A stretch of DNA of 29,625 nt from a virus: the IMG/VR virus record IMGVR_UViG_3300023179_003211, positions 1 through 29,625 of that record, one strand, 5' to 3'. The notes under the pieces were generated by a model that was not told the origin of the DNA, did no database searches, and was given only the letters and a program-made list of their open reading frames with translations. Shown here one piece after another: positions 7,295 through 15,682 of this stretch (the first letter of the stretch is position 1; the number at the start of each line of letters is the position of its first letter). A program made the translations under genes and the position numbers.

Positions 7295-8555
7295 TTATAA
7301 TGGCAAAGAACCAATCAATATTGCCGTTGATGATCTAACAGATGCTCAAAAACATTTGATATTTGAGAACAAATCATTTTGTATGTATCCTTGGCTACAT
7401 CTTCATGCATTTCCAACAGGAGAAGCGTATCCGTGTTGTAATACTGAAATGCCTGAACTTGTAGGAAACACTCGCCATAACACATTAGAAGAAATTTGGC
7501 ATGGAACAAAGATGCAAGATGTTCGTAATAAGATGCTTGCTGGTGAACACGTAAAGGGTTGCAGTCGTTGTTATGAACAAGAAGACAATGGCTTCTTTAG
7601 TATGCGTATGAGTGCCAATAAACATTTTGGACATCACATTTCATTAACCGATAATCCAACACCACCAATGAAAATGATTTATTGGGATATACGTTTTAGT
7701 AATTTATGTAATCTCCGTTGTCGCAGTTGTGGACATATCTTTAGTAGTAATTGGTATGATGATCAAATTAAACTTGCTGGACAAGATTGGGCAAAAAATA
7801 ACACACGTATTAACTTTGCTGGTCGTAGTGAAGATGATATTTGGAATCAGCTTGAACCGCAAATTGATAACCTTGAACAAGTTTATTTTGCTGGTGGCGA
7901 ACCACTTATCATGGAAGAACATTATCGCTTACTTAAAGAACTTATCAAGCGTGGTCGTCATGATGTTAGATTAATATACAATACAAACTTTACCCAAACT
8001 GTTTACAAAAAAACCAATGTATTTGAACTATGGCGTGAGTTTAAAAGTGTAAGTGTTGGCGCAAGTTTAGATGCGATGGGTAAACATGCCGAGTATATTC
8101 GCAAGAATACAGTGTGGGCGGATGTTGAGCGTAATCGTGAAGAAATGTTAAAGATTTGCCCACGTGTAGATTTCTATATAAGTCCTACGTTAAGCGTTAT
8201 GAATGCATTACATCTACCAATTTTTCATCGTGATTGGGTAGAACGTGGATTTTTAAAACCACAAGATTTAAATATTAATATATTGCAAGACCCGCCTCAT
8301 TATCGCATTGACATATTGCCATTCCAATACAAAGTTGATATTCAAGAACTTTACTTGGAACACATTGATTGGCTTAAACCCCAAGATCACCTTAAACGAG
8401 CAACAACTGGATTTGAAAGTGCTATCAACTTTATGATGGCAGATGATAAAAGTAAATTAATACCAAAATTTATTGAAAAAACTATTAAATTAGACAAAAT
8501 ACGTAATGAAAATATAATGGAATATATACCTGAAATGAGATATATGTATGAGTAA
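7284..8555 (+). CDS. Radical SAM protein with N-terminal SPASM/twitch-like domain, copy 3 of 5
   Basis: This is a 423-aa protein. The radical SAM cluster is C142-NLR-C146-RS-C149-G, followed by Y-F-A-G-G-E-P. The N-terminal domain reads C33-x-x-P-W...G-x-x-x-P-C51-C52...L-E-E-I-W...C93-SR-C96. This is the classical SPASM/twitch layout (C-x-x-P-W, paired Cys, EIW, C-x-x-C), which in most enzymes follows the barrel but here precedes it. After the barrel comes a C-terminal helical tail ending Y-I-P-E-M-R-Y-M. The start overlaps copy 2 by 11 bases, and the next start lies 8 bases before its stop. I recall an NCBI family of radical SAM proteins with an N-terminal twitch domain that this would fit. 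Substrate unknown. Confidence 0.92.
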   Translation: MVYNYNGKEPINIAVDDLTDAQKHLIFENKSFCMYPWLHLHAFPTGEAYPCCNTEMPELVGNTRHNTLEEIWHGTKMQDVRNKMLAGEHVKGCSRCYEQEDNGFFSMRMSANKHFGHHISLTDNPTPPMKMIYWDIRFSNLCNLRCRSCGHIFSSNWYDDQIKLAGQDWAKNNTRINFAGRSEDDIWNQLEPQIDNLEQVYFAGGEPLIMEEHYRLLKELIKRGRHDVRLIYNTNFTQTVYKKTNVFELWREFKSVSVGASLDAMGKHAEYIRKNTVWADVERNREEMLKICPRVDFYISPTLSVMNALHLPIFHRDWVERGFLKPQDLNINILQDPPHYRIDILPFQYKVDIQELYLEHIDWLKPQDHLKRATTGFESAINFMMADDKSKLIPKFIEKTIKLDKIRNENIMEYIPEMRYMYE

Positions 8556-9747
8556 TTTTTGTATATTGCCATGGATTAGCATTGAAACAACACCACTTGG
8601 TCAGATGAGAGTTTGTTGTTTGTCAAATGAAAATATTAAAAATTCTCAAGGAAAAGACTTTCTTATAGAAAATACCACGCTTTCAAATGCGTTCAACAGC
8701 GATTATATAATTGATCTTCGTAAATCTTTTATAAAAGGTGAAAAACCAAAATCATGTAATCGTTGTTGGAGTGAAGAAGAGAGCGGAAGAACAAGCAAAA
8801 GACAAAACAGTTGGCACCGTTTAAAAAATTTAGTAAAGCATATAGATTTTTCTAATCCAAATAATGGAGATTTAATATTTCTTGATTTAAAATTAGGTAA
8901 TATTTGCAACTTAAAATGTAGAATATGCGGTAGTTTTAGCAGTTCAAAGTGGGCACAAGAAGAAATAGAAATTAATAAAAACTATCAATCAGAATATCAT
9001 AGACCTGCTAATGATTTTCTTAAACAAGGTCAATGGCCTCGTAAATTTGATGCTTTTTGGAATGATTTGAATTTAATATTACCACAGATTCGCTATCTTG
9101 AATTTACAGGTGGAGAACCATTTCTTATTAGTGAACATTTTGATTTCTTACAAGCTGCTATAGATGGTGGACATGCATCACAAATTGAAATACATTATAA
9201 TACAAACGGTACACACTTCCCATCAAATGGTCCAGATTTATGGAAACATTTTAAACTTGTAGAGATAGCACTTAGCATTGATGATATGGGTCCACGATTT
9301 GAATATCAACGATATGGTGCAAATTGGAATAGCGTAAACAAAAATTTAAATAAATTTAGACAATTGCGAGACCAAAATAGTAATATTATTTTACAGTTAT
9401 GTTTAACAGTAAATGCACTAAATTTTTATTATATTGATGAGATACTACGTTGGGTTCCTAATCAAATGTTTAATTATCATTATCTTAATGTAGTTCACGA
9501 TCCTTTTCATTTCTGTATTAAACATTTGAATGATAATGCTAAAAAATTAATTACTGATAAGTTATCAGCTGCAGAAATTCCAAGTATTTTTTCTAACGAA
9601 ATTCAAAATTTAATTCAATTTATGAATAGCGGTGATAGTACAAATTGTTCATATCTTAAACAAATTTTACAAGATAGTGATGTATTTCGTAAACAGCATC
9701 TTAAAGATCATCATCCAGAAATAGCGGCGGCAATTGGTTATGAATGA
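8548..9747 (+). CDS. Radical SAM protein with N-terminal SPASM/twitch-like domain, copy 4 of 5
   Basis: This is a 399-aa protein and the most AT-rich of the five by eye. The cluster motif is C120-NLK-C124-RI-C127-G, followed by E-F-T-G-G-E-P. The N-terminal domain begins almost at the start codon: C5-I-L-P-W, then C23-C24 and C70-NR-C73-W. It lacks the extra leader present in copies 1-3. The start ATG overlaps copy 3 by 8 bases, and the stop overlaps copy 5 by 8 bases, so expression is coupled. The C-terminal region is shorter than in copies 1 and 2. The motif set is complete, so catalytic competence is likely; the reaction is unknown. Confidence 0.9.
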   Translation: MSNFCILPWISIETTPLGQMRVCCLSNENIKNSQGKDFLIENTTLSNAFNSDYIIDLRKSFIKGEKPKSCNRCWSEEESGRTSKRQNSWHRLKNLVKHIDFSNPNNGDLIFLDLKLGNICNLKCRICGSFSSSKWAQEEIEINKNYQSEYHRPANDFLKQGQWPRKFDAFWNDLNLILPQIRYLEFTGGEPFLISEHFDFLQAAIDGGHASQIEIHYNTNGTHFPSNGPDLWKHFKLVEIALSIDDMGPRFEYQRYGANWNSVNKNLNKFRQLRDQNSNIILQLCLTVNALNFYYIDEILRWVPNQMFNYHYLNVVHDPFHFCIKHLNDNAKKLITDKLSAAEIPSIFSNEIQNLIQFMNSGDSTNCSYLKQILQDSDVFRKQHLKDHHPEIAAAIGYE

Positions 9748-11032
9748 TTTTTGTTTAGCACCATGGACACATACATACATTTCTCCACAAGGTGAACGCA
9801 GACTGTGCTGTGCATCACGTGAGCCTGCACAAAATTTTAAACAATATATTGACACGGATGCAGCAGATGGTGAATTTAAACCCTTAACATTAGAGGAATG
9901 GTGGAATGGCGAACATGTTAGGAAAATTAGAAGAAAATGGTTATCTGGACAAGTCCCAAAAGAATGTGAAGTATGTGATAAAAAGTTACTTAACACTTCT
10001 GTATATCGGGATTACTTTGGGCATCTCTTTGGTCACTTACGGGGGGATATTATTTCTTCTACTGACAATGAAGGTTATACCACACTAACCCCAATTAGTT
10101 GGGATTATCGTTATAGTAATGTATGCAATTTCAAGTGTCGCATGTGCGGTGATATGTTAAGCAGTGCATGGGAAGTTGAAGTGCGTAAGAATGATATGGT
10201 TGACCTAAACAATCCAAAAAACTATTGGATGCAACCAAAGAATCGCCATGCTATTCGTGATTTTACTCGTGATGTAGTAATACCAGAATTTCGTCAAGCT
10301 ATAGAAAACAAAAATGTGCGTGAAATATATTGGGTAGGCGGTGAACCATTATTATATGATGAGCATTGGACATTCATGCGCCGTATTATTGAATTAGGTT
10401 ATGCAGAACAAGTTCGTGTAAGATATAACACAAATTTAAGTTATATAAAAGATAAAGATGGAACTCTTTGGGATTTATTACAACACTTTCCACATTGGGA
10501 AATATGTGCAAGTTTAGATGGAACGGGAGATATTGGTGAGTATATTAGAAGTGGTCTTAATTATAATGATTGGATTGATAATTTTAAACAAGGAATCCAA
10601 CAGCAGCGACATCCTCGCCAAATGCGTATTGATTTTACTCTTACTCTGCCTGGTTTATATGATCTGGCCAATATTATTTGTCTTGCTGATACTCTCAATG
10701 TTTCGCTATTGAGTAAAGTTGTATTTGCTTTCTCCCCTGATATTCTTTTAAGTCCATTAGCATTGCCTCGTAATATTTTAATTTCATTTATAGAAGATAT
10801 ACAGGAAAGTATTAAGCCGCTTATTACTCCTCGCACTCAAAGTTTATGGGATGTGTTAGAACACCTAAAAACTCGTCCTACGTTTGAAGAACAGTTTCCA
10901 CATACCTTTAAACAAGAAGCAATCAACGGTAAAAGGCATATTTTAAAATTGGAATATATCCGTAAAGATGTTAAAATAAAAATAGAAAATATATTAACTG
11001 GTGACGTTTTAGATTGGTGGAATAATATATGA
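9740..11032 (+). CDS. Radical SAM protein with N-terminal SPASM/twitch-like domain, copy 5 of 5
   Basis: This is a 430-aa protein. The cluster motif is C129-NFK-C133-RM-C136-G, with Y-W-V-G-G-E-P downstream. The N-terminal domain has C5-L-A-P-W, C23-C24 and C76-EV-C79. The open frame reaches a TTG at 9734, but the ATG at 9740 matches the start of copy 4 (M-[SN]-x-F-C) and overlaps the upstream stop by 8 bases, so I chose it. The C-terminus ends with L-D-W-W. An ATGA overlap at 11029 couples it to the unknown gene downstream. It is the last radical SAM enzyme of the series; substrate unknown. Confidence 0.9.
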   Translation: MNDFCLAPWTHTYISPQGERRLCCASREPAQNFKQYIDTDAADGEFKPLTLEEWWNGEHVRKIRRKWLSGQVPKECEVCDKKLLNTSVYRDYFGHLFGHLRGDIISSTDNEGYTTLTPISWDYRYSNVCNFKCRMCGDMLSSAWEVEVRKNDMVDLNNPKNYWMQPKNRHAIRDFTRDVVIPEFRQAIENKNVREIYWVGGEPLLYDEHWTFMRRIIELGYAEQVRVRYNTNLSYIKDKDGTLWDLLQHFPHWEICASLDGTGDIGEYIRSGLNYNDWIDNFKQGIQQQRHPRQMRIDFTLTLPGLYDLANIICLADTLNVSLLSKVVFAFSPDILLSPLALPRNILISFIEDIQESIKPLITPRTQSLWDVLEHLKTRPTFEEQFPHTFKQEAINGKRHILKLEYIRKDVKIKIENILTGDVLDWWNNI

Positions 11033-12135
11033 CTGTTATAATGACTCTTCGCAATCCGTTAGATAAAACAGATTTTTTAAACGTTTTTATTGAACCCAAT
11101 GATACACAACTTGCACGTGATTGGGAAGCAGCATTAGCAATTGAGATACAACGTAATTCTATTTTAGAAAAAAATTATTGTTGGCATGGTTGGCCTAATG
11201 GCGCAAGAAATATAAAATATCTTACTAGTGAATTAAGTCGCCATGCAGTTAACATATGGAAATTTAATGAATTGGGTATATGGCAAAGTTTAGGATTGCC
11301 GAATTTAAAAATTGAAACTGTATATACACCCGAAACAGTTATGCTTCCACTTACCGATGATCCTAGCAGTGGCGGACCAAATCATGATGTAATGAATTTA
11401 GTGCATAATCATTTTGAACATTTACAAGGAACGGTAGAAAACTTAAGTCTTTATTATAAGATTGCGCCACCAAATATAAAATATAGCATTAGACAATTAA
11501 ACAATCTTTGCCATGAAATTGAAACGCTATGTTTAAGTTTACGTAAACAAAAACATAAACCAGATTGGATTCGACCTTCACAGATTACAACATTTTTAAA
11601 TGCCAAACGATATAATTTAACAGATGAGCACCGTAATGGTTTTTTAACAAACGGATACGATAGAAAATTTAGTCATGTATACATGCATTGGACACAGATT
11701 GGTAAGACTCTTATGGAAGTATTTCGTGATGAAGGTGCACCCACGTTAGACCAAGCTACATGTGATGCAATAACACACCTACAATATTATAGCGGTGAAT
11801 TTGACATTGAATGGGGACGTGATGTTTGTTATGGTAAACATAATTGGCAAACTAAAGAAGTTGACGAGTTTAATGCATGGTTGCAGAGTGAAGGATATGA
11901 CCCAAAAAACTCTAGTTTGAGTCTTGGTTATTTGGAACTTGGTAAGATCGATCTTGAAATGAGTTTTGGAACTACAGACATTTCTACGATATGGGATGTT
12001 ATGGGTAATTATCTTGACATATACAGCCTTGAAGTAGATGGTGATCATGCTATCTATGATTATAGTTGGGCTGATGAAGACCATGAACAACGTCAAATTG
12101 ATTACTTAATGCCTGGTTATCGTAGTCATGTTTGA
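11029..12135 (+). CDS. Unrecognised 368-aa protein between the radical SAM series and the repeat protein
   Basis: I do not recognise this family. The protein is soluble, rich in His, Asn, Trp and Tyr, and has no cysteine motif of an iron-sulfur enzyme. Visible features are a central G-G-P-N-H-D-V-M-N-L-V-H-N-H-F-E-H segment (near residues 122-138), a Leu-rich helical stretch after it, and an acidic C-terminus rich in D, E, H and Y. The clustered histidines could bind a metal, but this is speculation. Translation is coupled on both sides: an ATGA overlap with radical SAM copy 5 and an 8-base overlap with the next gene. Its position suggests it is a partner or target of the enzymes. Confidence 0.6.
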   Translation: MTVIMTLRNPLDKTDFLNVFIEPNDTQLARDWEAALAIEIQRNSILEKNYCWHGWPNGARNIKYLTSELSRHAVNIWKFNELGIWQSLGLPNLKIETVYTPETVMLPLTDDPSSGGPNHDVMNLVHNHFEHLQGTVENLSLYYKIAPPNIKYSIRQLNNLCHEIETLCLSLRKQKHKPDWIRPSQITTFLNAKRYNLTDEHRNGFLTNGYDRKFSHVYMHWTQIGKTLMEVFRDEGAPTLDQATCDAITHLQYYSGEFDIEWGRDVCYGKHNWQTKEVDEFNAWLQSEGYDPKNSSLSLGYLELGKIDLEMSFGTTDISTIWDVMGNYLDIYSLEVDGDHAIYDYSWADEDHEQRQIDYLMPGYRSHV

Positions 12136-13687
12136 CATATATTGGTGGGATCACACCACCATAGATTTTCTAAAAGCAATCGAATCTGCTAAACAACAAA
12201 GCAGAACAGAATATGTTTGGTTGTTGCACCGTGGCGTAGATTACAAAAATTTTAATATAAGATGGATGCCAACAAGACACCAAGCAAATTTTATTCATGC
12301 TTGGGGAAGTCATAATAATAAAAGTTGTTTTACAACATGGTTAATTCCAGTCAATAGTAATTGGGATACAACTGATAAAGTATTTCATGAAAATATATTA
12401 CCATTTAATAAATCAAAATATTATCAAGTTTGTTGCATTAATACTGGTAAAGATAAACAGCATGACGCAGACTTTAATGTGCGATTAATTACAACAATGC
12501 ATGAAACTATAAAAAATGCAATTAATAAAGCAACAGCAGAGTGGCTTTGGATTATTGCAGATTGTTGTGAATATAACAATTTTGATTTTGATTGGTTACC
12601 AGATACTTTCAATCAACATTATATACATTGTTGGCCAAGTGGAACTTGTAAACGTGGAGATACATTTTTATTACATGTTCCGTCTCATGTTAATAAAAAT
12701 AATTATGAATATCATTTTTTAAATCAATCTATTCCAAGAAAACCTTGGACGATAATGCAATATAACATTGATAGTATCGTGCCAACGTTAAATCATAGAA
12801 CAAACGAGATATATAATGTTTTTTCAAACCAACTTTTTGTAGATTATAATATTCCAGATGTTTGTTTATGGGAAAAAAGACCAGTAGTAAGTCTTAATAA
12901 ATCAAATAGTATAAGTCTTATCCCAAGAGATTGTGTTGTTGAAAAAGAAATATATGAATATCCATATATCCTTAAGGAACATGTATATGAGGACATACAA
13001 TGTGATGTAATTTTTATTAGTAATTATGAAAGCATGTCTTATGAAAATTATCAACATCTTAAAACAATATATCCAGATGCTAAACATAGTTATGGGGTAG
13101 ATGGCAGAGACAATGCTTATAAGGCTGCGGCAAAGTTAAGTGATACTCCATTCTTTTATGCTGTATTCGCAAAGACAAGAGTAAATGAAGATTTTAAATT
13201 TGATTTTTTTCCTGATTTTTGGCAAGAACCAAAACATTACATATTTCATAGTTTGAATCCATTAAATGGTTTAGAGTATGGAAGCATGAATGTAAATTTA
13301 TATAACAAAGATTTAGTATTACAAACAAACACAGGATTAGATTTTACTTTAAGTTCTAAACACACTGTTGTTCCGCTGTGCATAAGCACAACAAGATTTA
13401 ATAATGAACCTTATATAACTTGGCGTAGTGCTTTCCGTGAAGTTATTAAATTACGACAAGAATTAGAAACTCATAATCGTGTAGAAGTTGCCTATCGCTA
13501 TCATTGTTGGAAAACAATTGCTAATGGTGTTAACGCTGAATGGTGCTTACGTGGTGCCAATGATGCAGATAAGTTTTATGATAATGTAAAAGGCAATCCA
13601 ACTGAATTACAAAATAGTTTTAGTTGGGATTGGTGTAACGACTATTTTAATTCGATTTATAATAATCTTGATTTTGAAACCAATTGA
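12128..13687 (+). CDS. Three-repeat glycosyltransferase-like protein (probably non-catalytic repeats)
   Basis: This is a 519-aa protein. It contains three related segments: about residues 11-76, 116-190 and 291-400. Each has an Ala/Lys-rich helix, an aromatic strand (Y-V-W-L-L, W-L-W-I-I, F-F-Y-A-V) and F-x-[FI]-x-W-x-P or F-x-F-D-F-F-P followed by I-H or I-F-H. The third segment resembles the DGD glycosyltransferase-like protein at 3603-4541: V-I-F-x-S, then G-V-D-G-R-D-N-A-Y-K-A-A-A, then N-G-L-E-Y-G. The DGD is replaced by A-K-T (348-350), so this copy may bind but not transfer sugar. The C-terminal W-R-S-A-F-R-E-V-I-K-L also matches its relative. It is the last gene of the + strand operon and overlaps the convergent epimerase gene by 41 bases. 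Confidence 0.55.
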   Translation: MFDIYWWDHTTIDFLKAIESAKQQSRTEYVWLLHRGVDYKNFNIRWMPTRHQANFIHAWGSHNNKSCFTTWLIPVNSNWDTTDKVFHENILPFNKSKYYQVCCINTGKDKQHDADFNVRLITTMHETIKNAINKATAEWLWIIADCCEYNNFDFDWLPDTFNQHYIHCWPSGTCKRGDTFLLHVPSHVNKNNYEYHFLNQSIPRKPWTIMQYNIDSIVPTLNHRTNEIYNVFSNQLFVDYNIPDVCLWEKRPVVSLNKSNSISLIPRDCVVEKEIYEYPYILKEHVYEDIQCDVIFISNYESMSYENYQHLKTIYPDAKHSYGVDGRDNAYKAAAKLSDTPFFYAVFAKTRVNEDFKFDFFPDFWQEPKHYIFHSLNPLNGLEYGSMNVNLYNKDLVLQTNTGLDFTLSSKHTVVPLCISTTRFNNEPYITWRSAFREVIKLRQELETHNRVEVAYRYHCWKTIANGVNAEWCLRGANDADKFYDNVKGNPTELQNSFSWDWCNDYFNSIYNNLDFETN

Positions 13688-14600
13688 TATAATTTTTAAT
13701 TCCAATTTCAATATCTGTTTGTGGATTATATTGTAAAGTATTAATTATCTTATCACTGTTTAATGTTCCACGAGACGGATACAATCCATCTCTTTCAGTT
13801 AATTCTATTTCGCCACCAATCTCTTGTTTAATTATTTCTGCAACATCTAATAATTTTCTAGCACGTCCACGAGTAGCATTAAACACTTGATTTGCTGCAC
13901 GAGAATTTGTAGCTGCATTTGCAAAATAGTTTGCTAAATCCCTAACAAAAGTAAAATCCAAACTTTCATTGCCTATAACTTTTATTTTTTTATGTGATAT
14001 TGCTTTATCAACCATCTTGCTTATCACACGAAGTCTAAAATCAGGATAACCATATACTGAACTTGGTCTTAATACAACCCACTCAATTCCATGTTGACTG
14101 CAAATATTTTTTGTAATAAATTCACCTTGTAATTTAAAACTTCCGTAAAGAGTATTAGGATTACAATACTGATCTTCGTATGCAGTTGTGAAGTTACCGT
14201 AAACCATACTGCTGCTTGCAAATACAAAACGTTTTGTATTATATTGCTTGCATAGATCTAATATTTTTATTGTTGATGTAATCATATTATCTGTGGCAAT
14301 AACGGGATTATCTTTTACAAAATGAGCATTGGCATATGTTGCTAAATGTATTACAACATCAGGTAAAAAATTATAAAAAATCTTATCCAAATTACTTTGT
14401 TCATTAATATTTGTATCAAATATTAAATCAGTATTTGCTTGTATTATTTTTTGATTCAATATTTCTTTAAATTCCCATTTAGGTATGTCATTATAATTGT
14501 CATTATTATCAACTACTGCAACTGTATGACCTTGGTTAACTAATATGTTGCTAACTTGACAACCTATAAATCCGTGTCCACCTAAAATTAAAATTTTCAT
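13647..14600 (-). CDS. NAD-dependent sugar-nucleotide epimerase/dehydratase (extended SDR)
   Basis: This is a 317-aa protein. The N-terminal G-G-H-G-F-I-G (7-13) is the Rossmann G-x-x-G-x-x-G motif of extended short-chain dehydrogenases. V-I-H-L-A-T-Y lies near 83-89, the S-S-S-M-V-Y-G strand at 129-135, and the catalytic Y152-GSF-K156 follows. Length and motif order fit GalE/RmlB-like enzymes that epimerise, dehydrate or reduce nucleotide sugars. It is last in the sugar cassette, with an ATGA overlap to the aminotransferase gene, so the three enzymes probably act on one nucleotide sugar. The 3' end overlaps the convergent repeat-protein gene. The exact sugar cannot be read from sequence. Confidence 0.88.
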   Translation of the reverse strand: MKILILGGHGFIGCQVSNILVNQGHTVAVVDNNDNYNDIPKWEFKEILNQKIIQANTDLIFDTNINEQSNLDKIFYNFLPDVVIHLATYANAHFVKDNPVIATDNMITSTIKILDLCKQYNTKRFVFASSSMVYGNFTTAYEDQYCNPNTLYGSFKLQGEFITKNICSQHGIEWVVLRPSSVYGYPDFRLRVISKMVDKAISHKKIKVIGNESLDFTFVRDLANYFANAATNSRAANQVFNATRGRARKLLDVAEIIKQEIGGEIELTERDGLYPSRGTLNSDKIINTLQYNPQTDIEIGIKNYINWFQNQDYYKSN

Positions 14601-15682
14601 TTTATATCACTTAACACTTCACAAATTTTAAATATCTCATTATCATTTAATGTACTTTGGCACGGTATTGCTAATAAATTTTTACTGAAATAATTACTGC
14701 AATTCATATCTGTATGCATGAAATCTTTATATAATGGTTCGTCAGTAATCAATGGTTGATAAAATGTTTTTGTCTCAATACCATTTGCATTAAAAATTTC
14801 TATAATTTTTTCTCGCTGTTCAACACAGTCAATAATAAATTTATGCCAAGTATGAATACCTCTATATGGCAATGGTTTAATATAAGAATCTTTTAACGCA
14901 TTAATATAACTTTCTGCAATTTTGCATCTTCTGTTATGACGTTCTTTATGGGAAATGAATACAGATAAAAGCTGTGCAGCTTCTAATGTCCCCAATGTGC
15001 TATTTGCACCAAATATAGTTGCGAAGTCACTGTTTTTTTCTTTGCCATGGGTGATCCACTTTTTAGCAAAATTATGTATTTTATCATTGTCAGTAAGTAA
15101 CGCTCCACCGCTTCCCCATGATGGTATAGTTTTACTTGGGCTAAAACTTGTTACTGAAATAATTCCTTGCGATAAACTTTTGTCAGCATTAAGGCTGCTT
15201 TCAATACTCTGTGCTGCATCCATAATTACAAAAATATTTGGATTTTCTTTTTGCCAATTTTGTAATTTTTCATAATCTATTGAACATCCCCAAAGATCAG
15301 TTACAATAACTGCACTACAATTTTTTGGTATTGTTTCTAATTTTATGTGACCACACTCATCAACATCTATGAAGTATGGAATCATACCGCTTCTTATTAT
15401 ACTTGTAGCTGCGGCAATAAAAGTAAGACTTTGAATAGCTACTAAACTTTTGGGTGGTAAATTTAATGCTTCAATAGCACATGTAAGAGCATCAGTACAA
15501 CTTGCAGTTGTGATTACATGTTTACGATTTGAATATGTTGATAATGCAGTTTCTAAATCTTTTACTGCTTTGCTTTTTTGTCCTAAACCAGTTGCAGCGG
15601 CACTATCAATTAAAGATAGTGCATCATCTTTAATTTCATTCCATAACCTGTCTAATTGAAACATTTTTATATAATAATTCAT
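14597..15682 (-). CDS. DegT/DnrJ/EryC1/StrS-family PLP-dependent sugar aminotransferase
   Basis: This is a 361-aa protein. D155-A-A-Q (PLP pyridine-binding aspartate) and S-F-S-P-S-K184 (Schiff-base lysine) followed by G-S-G-G are the hallmarks of the family. C-x-D-A-L near residue 62 corresponds to the phosphate-binding G-T/S-x-A-L region. Such enzymes transfer an amino group from glutamate to a keto-sugar nucleotide. The ATG at 15682 overlaps the deacetylase stop as ATGA, which favours it over the internal Met at residue 7. Together with the epimerase and PIG-L deacetylase it suggests synthesis of an amino- or deacylated sugar. The typical family is 360-400 residues, so it is full length. 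Confidence 0.88.
   Translation of the reverse strand: MNYYIKMFQLDRLWNEIKDDALSLIDSAAATGLGQKSKAVKDLETALSTYSNRKHVITTASCTDALTCAIEALNLPPKSLVAIQSLTFIAAATSIIRSGMIPYFIDVDECGHIKLETIPKNCSAVIVTDLWGCSIDYEKLQNWQKENPNIFVIMDAAQSIESSLNADKSLSQGIISVTSFSPSKTIPSWGSGGALLTDNDKIHNFAKKWITHGKEKNSDFATIFGANSTLGTLEAAQLLSVFISHKERHNRRCKIAESYINALKDSYIKPLPYRGIHTWHKFIIDCVEQREKIIEIFNANGIETKTFYQPLITDEPLYKDFMHTDMNCSNYFSKNLLAIPCQSTLNDNEIFKICEVLSDIK

Noticed and set aside
9667-9996. A 109-codon open frame on the - strand across the junction of radical SAM copies 4 and 5
   Set aside because: It lies opposite the conserved N-terminal cysteine domain of copy 5 and shows no start signals or recognisable composition.
3383-11032. A classical RiPP biosynthetic cluster
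   Set aside because: There is no recognisable precursor-recognition (RRE) protein, no peptidase/exporter and no known leader motif; only the radical SAM part matches, so only a cautious substrate hypothesis is given.
14955-15275. A 106-codon open frame on the + strand inside the aminotransferase gene
   Set aside because: It is antisense to the catalytic core of a well-supported DegT-family enzyme.
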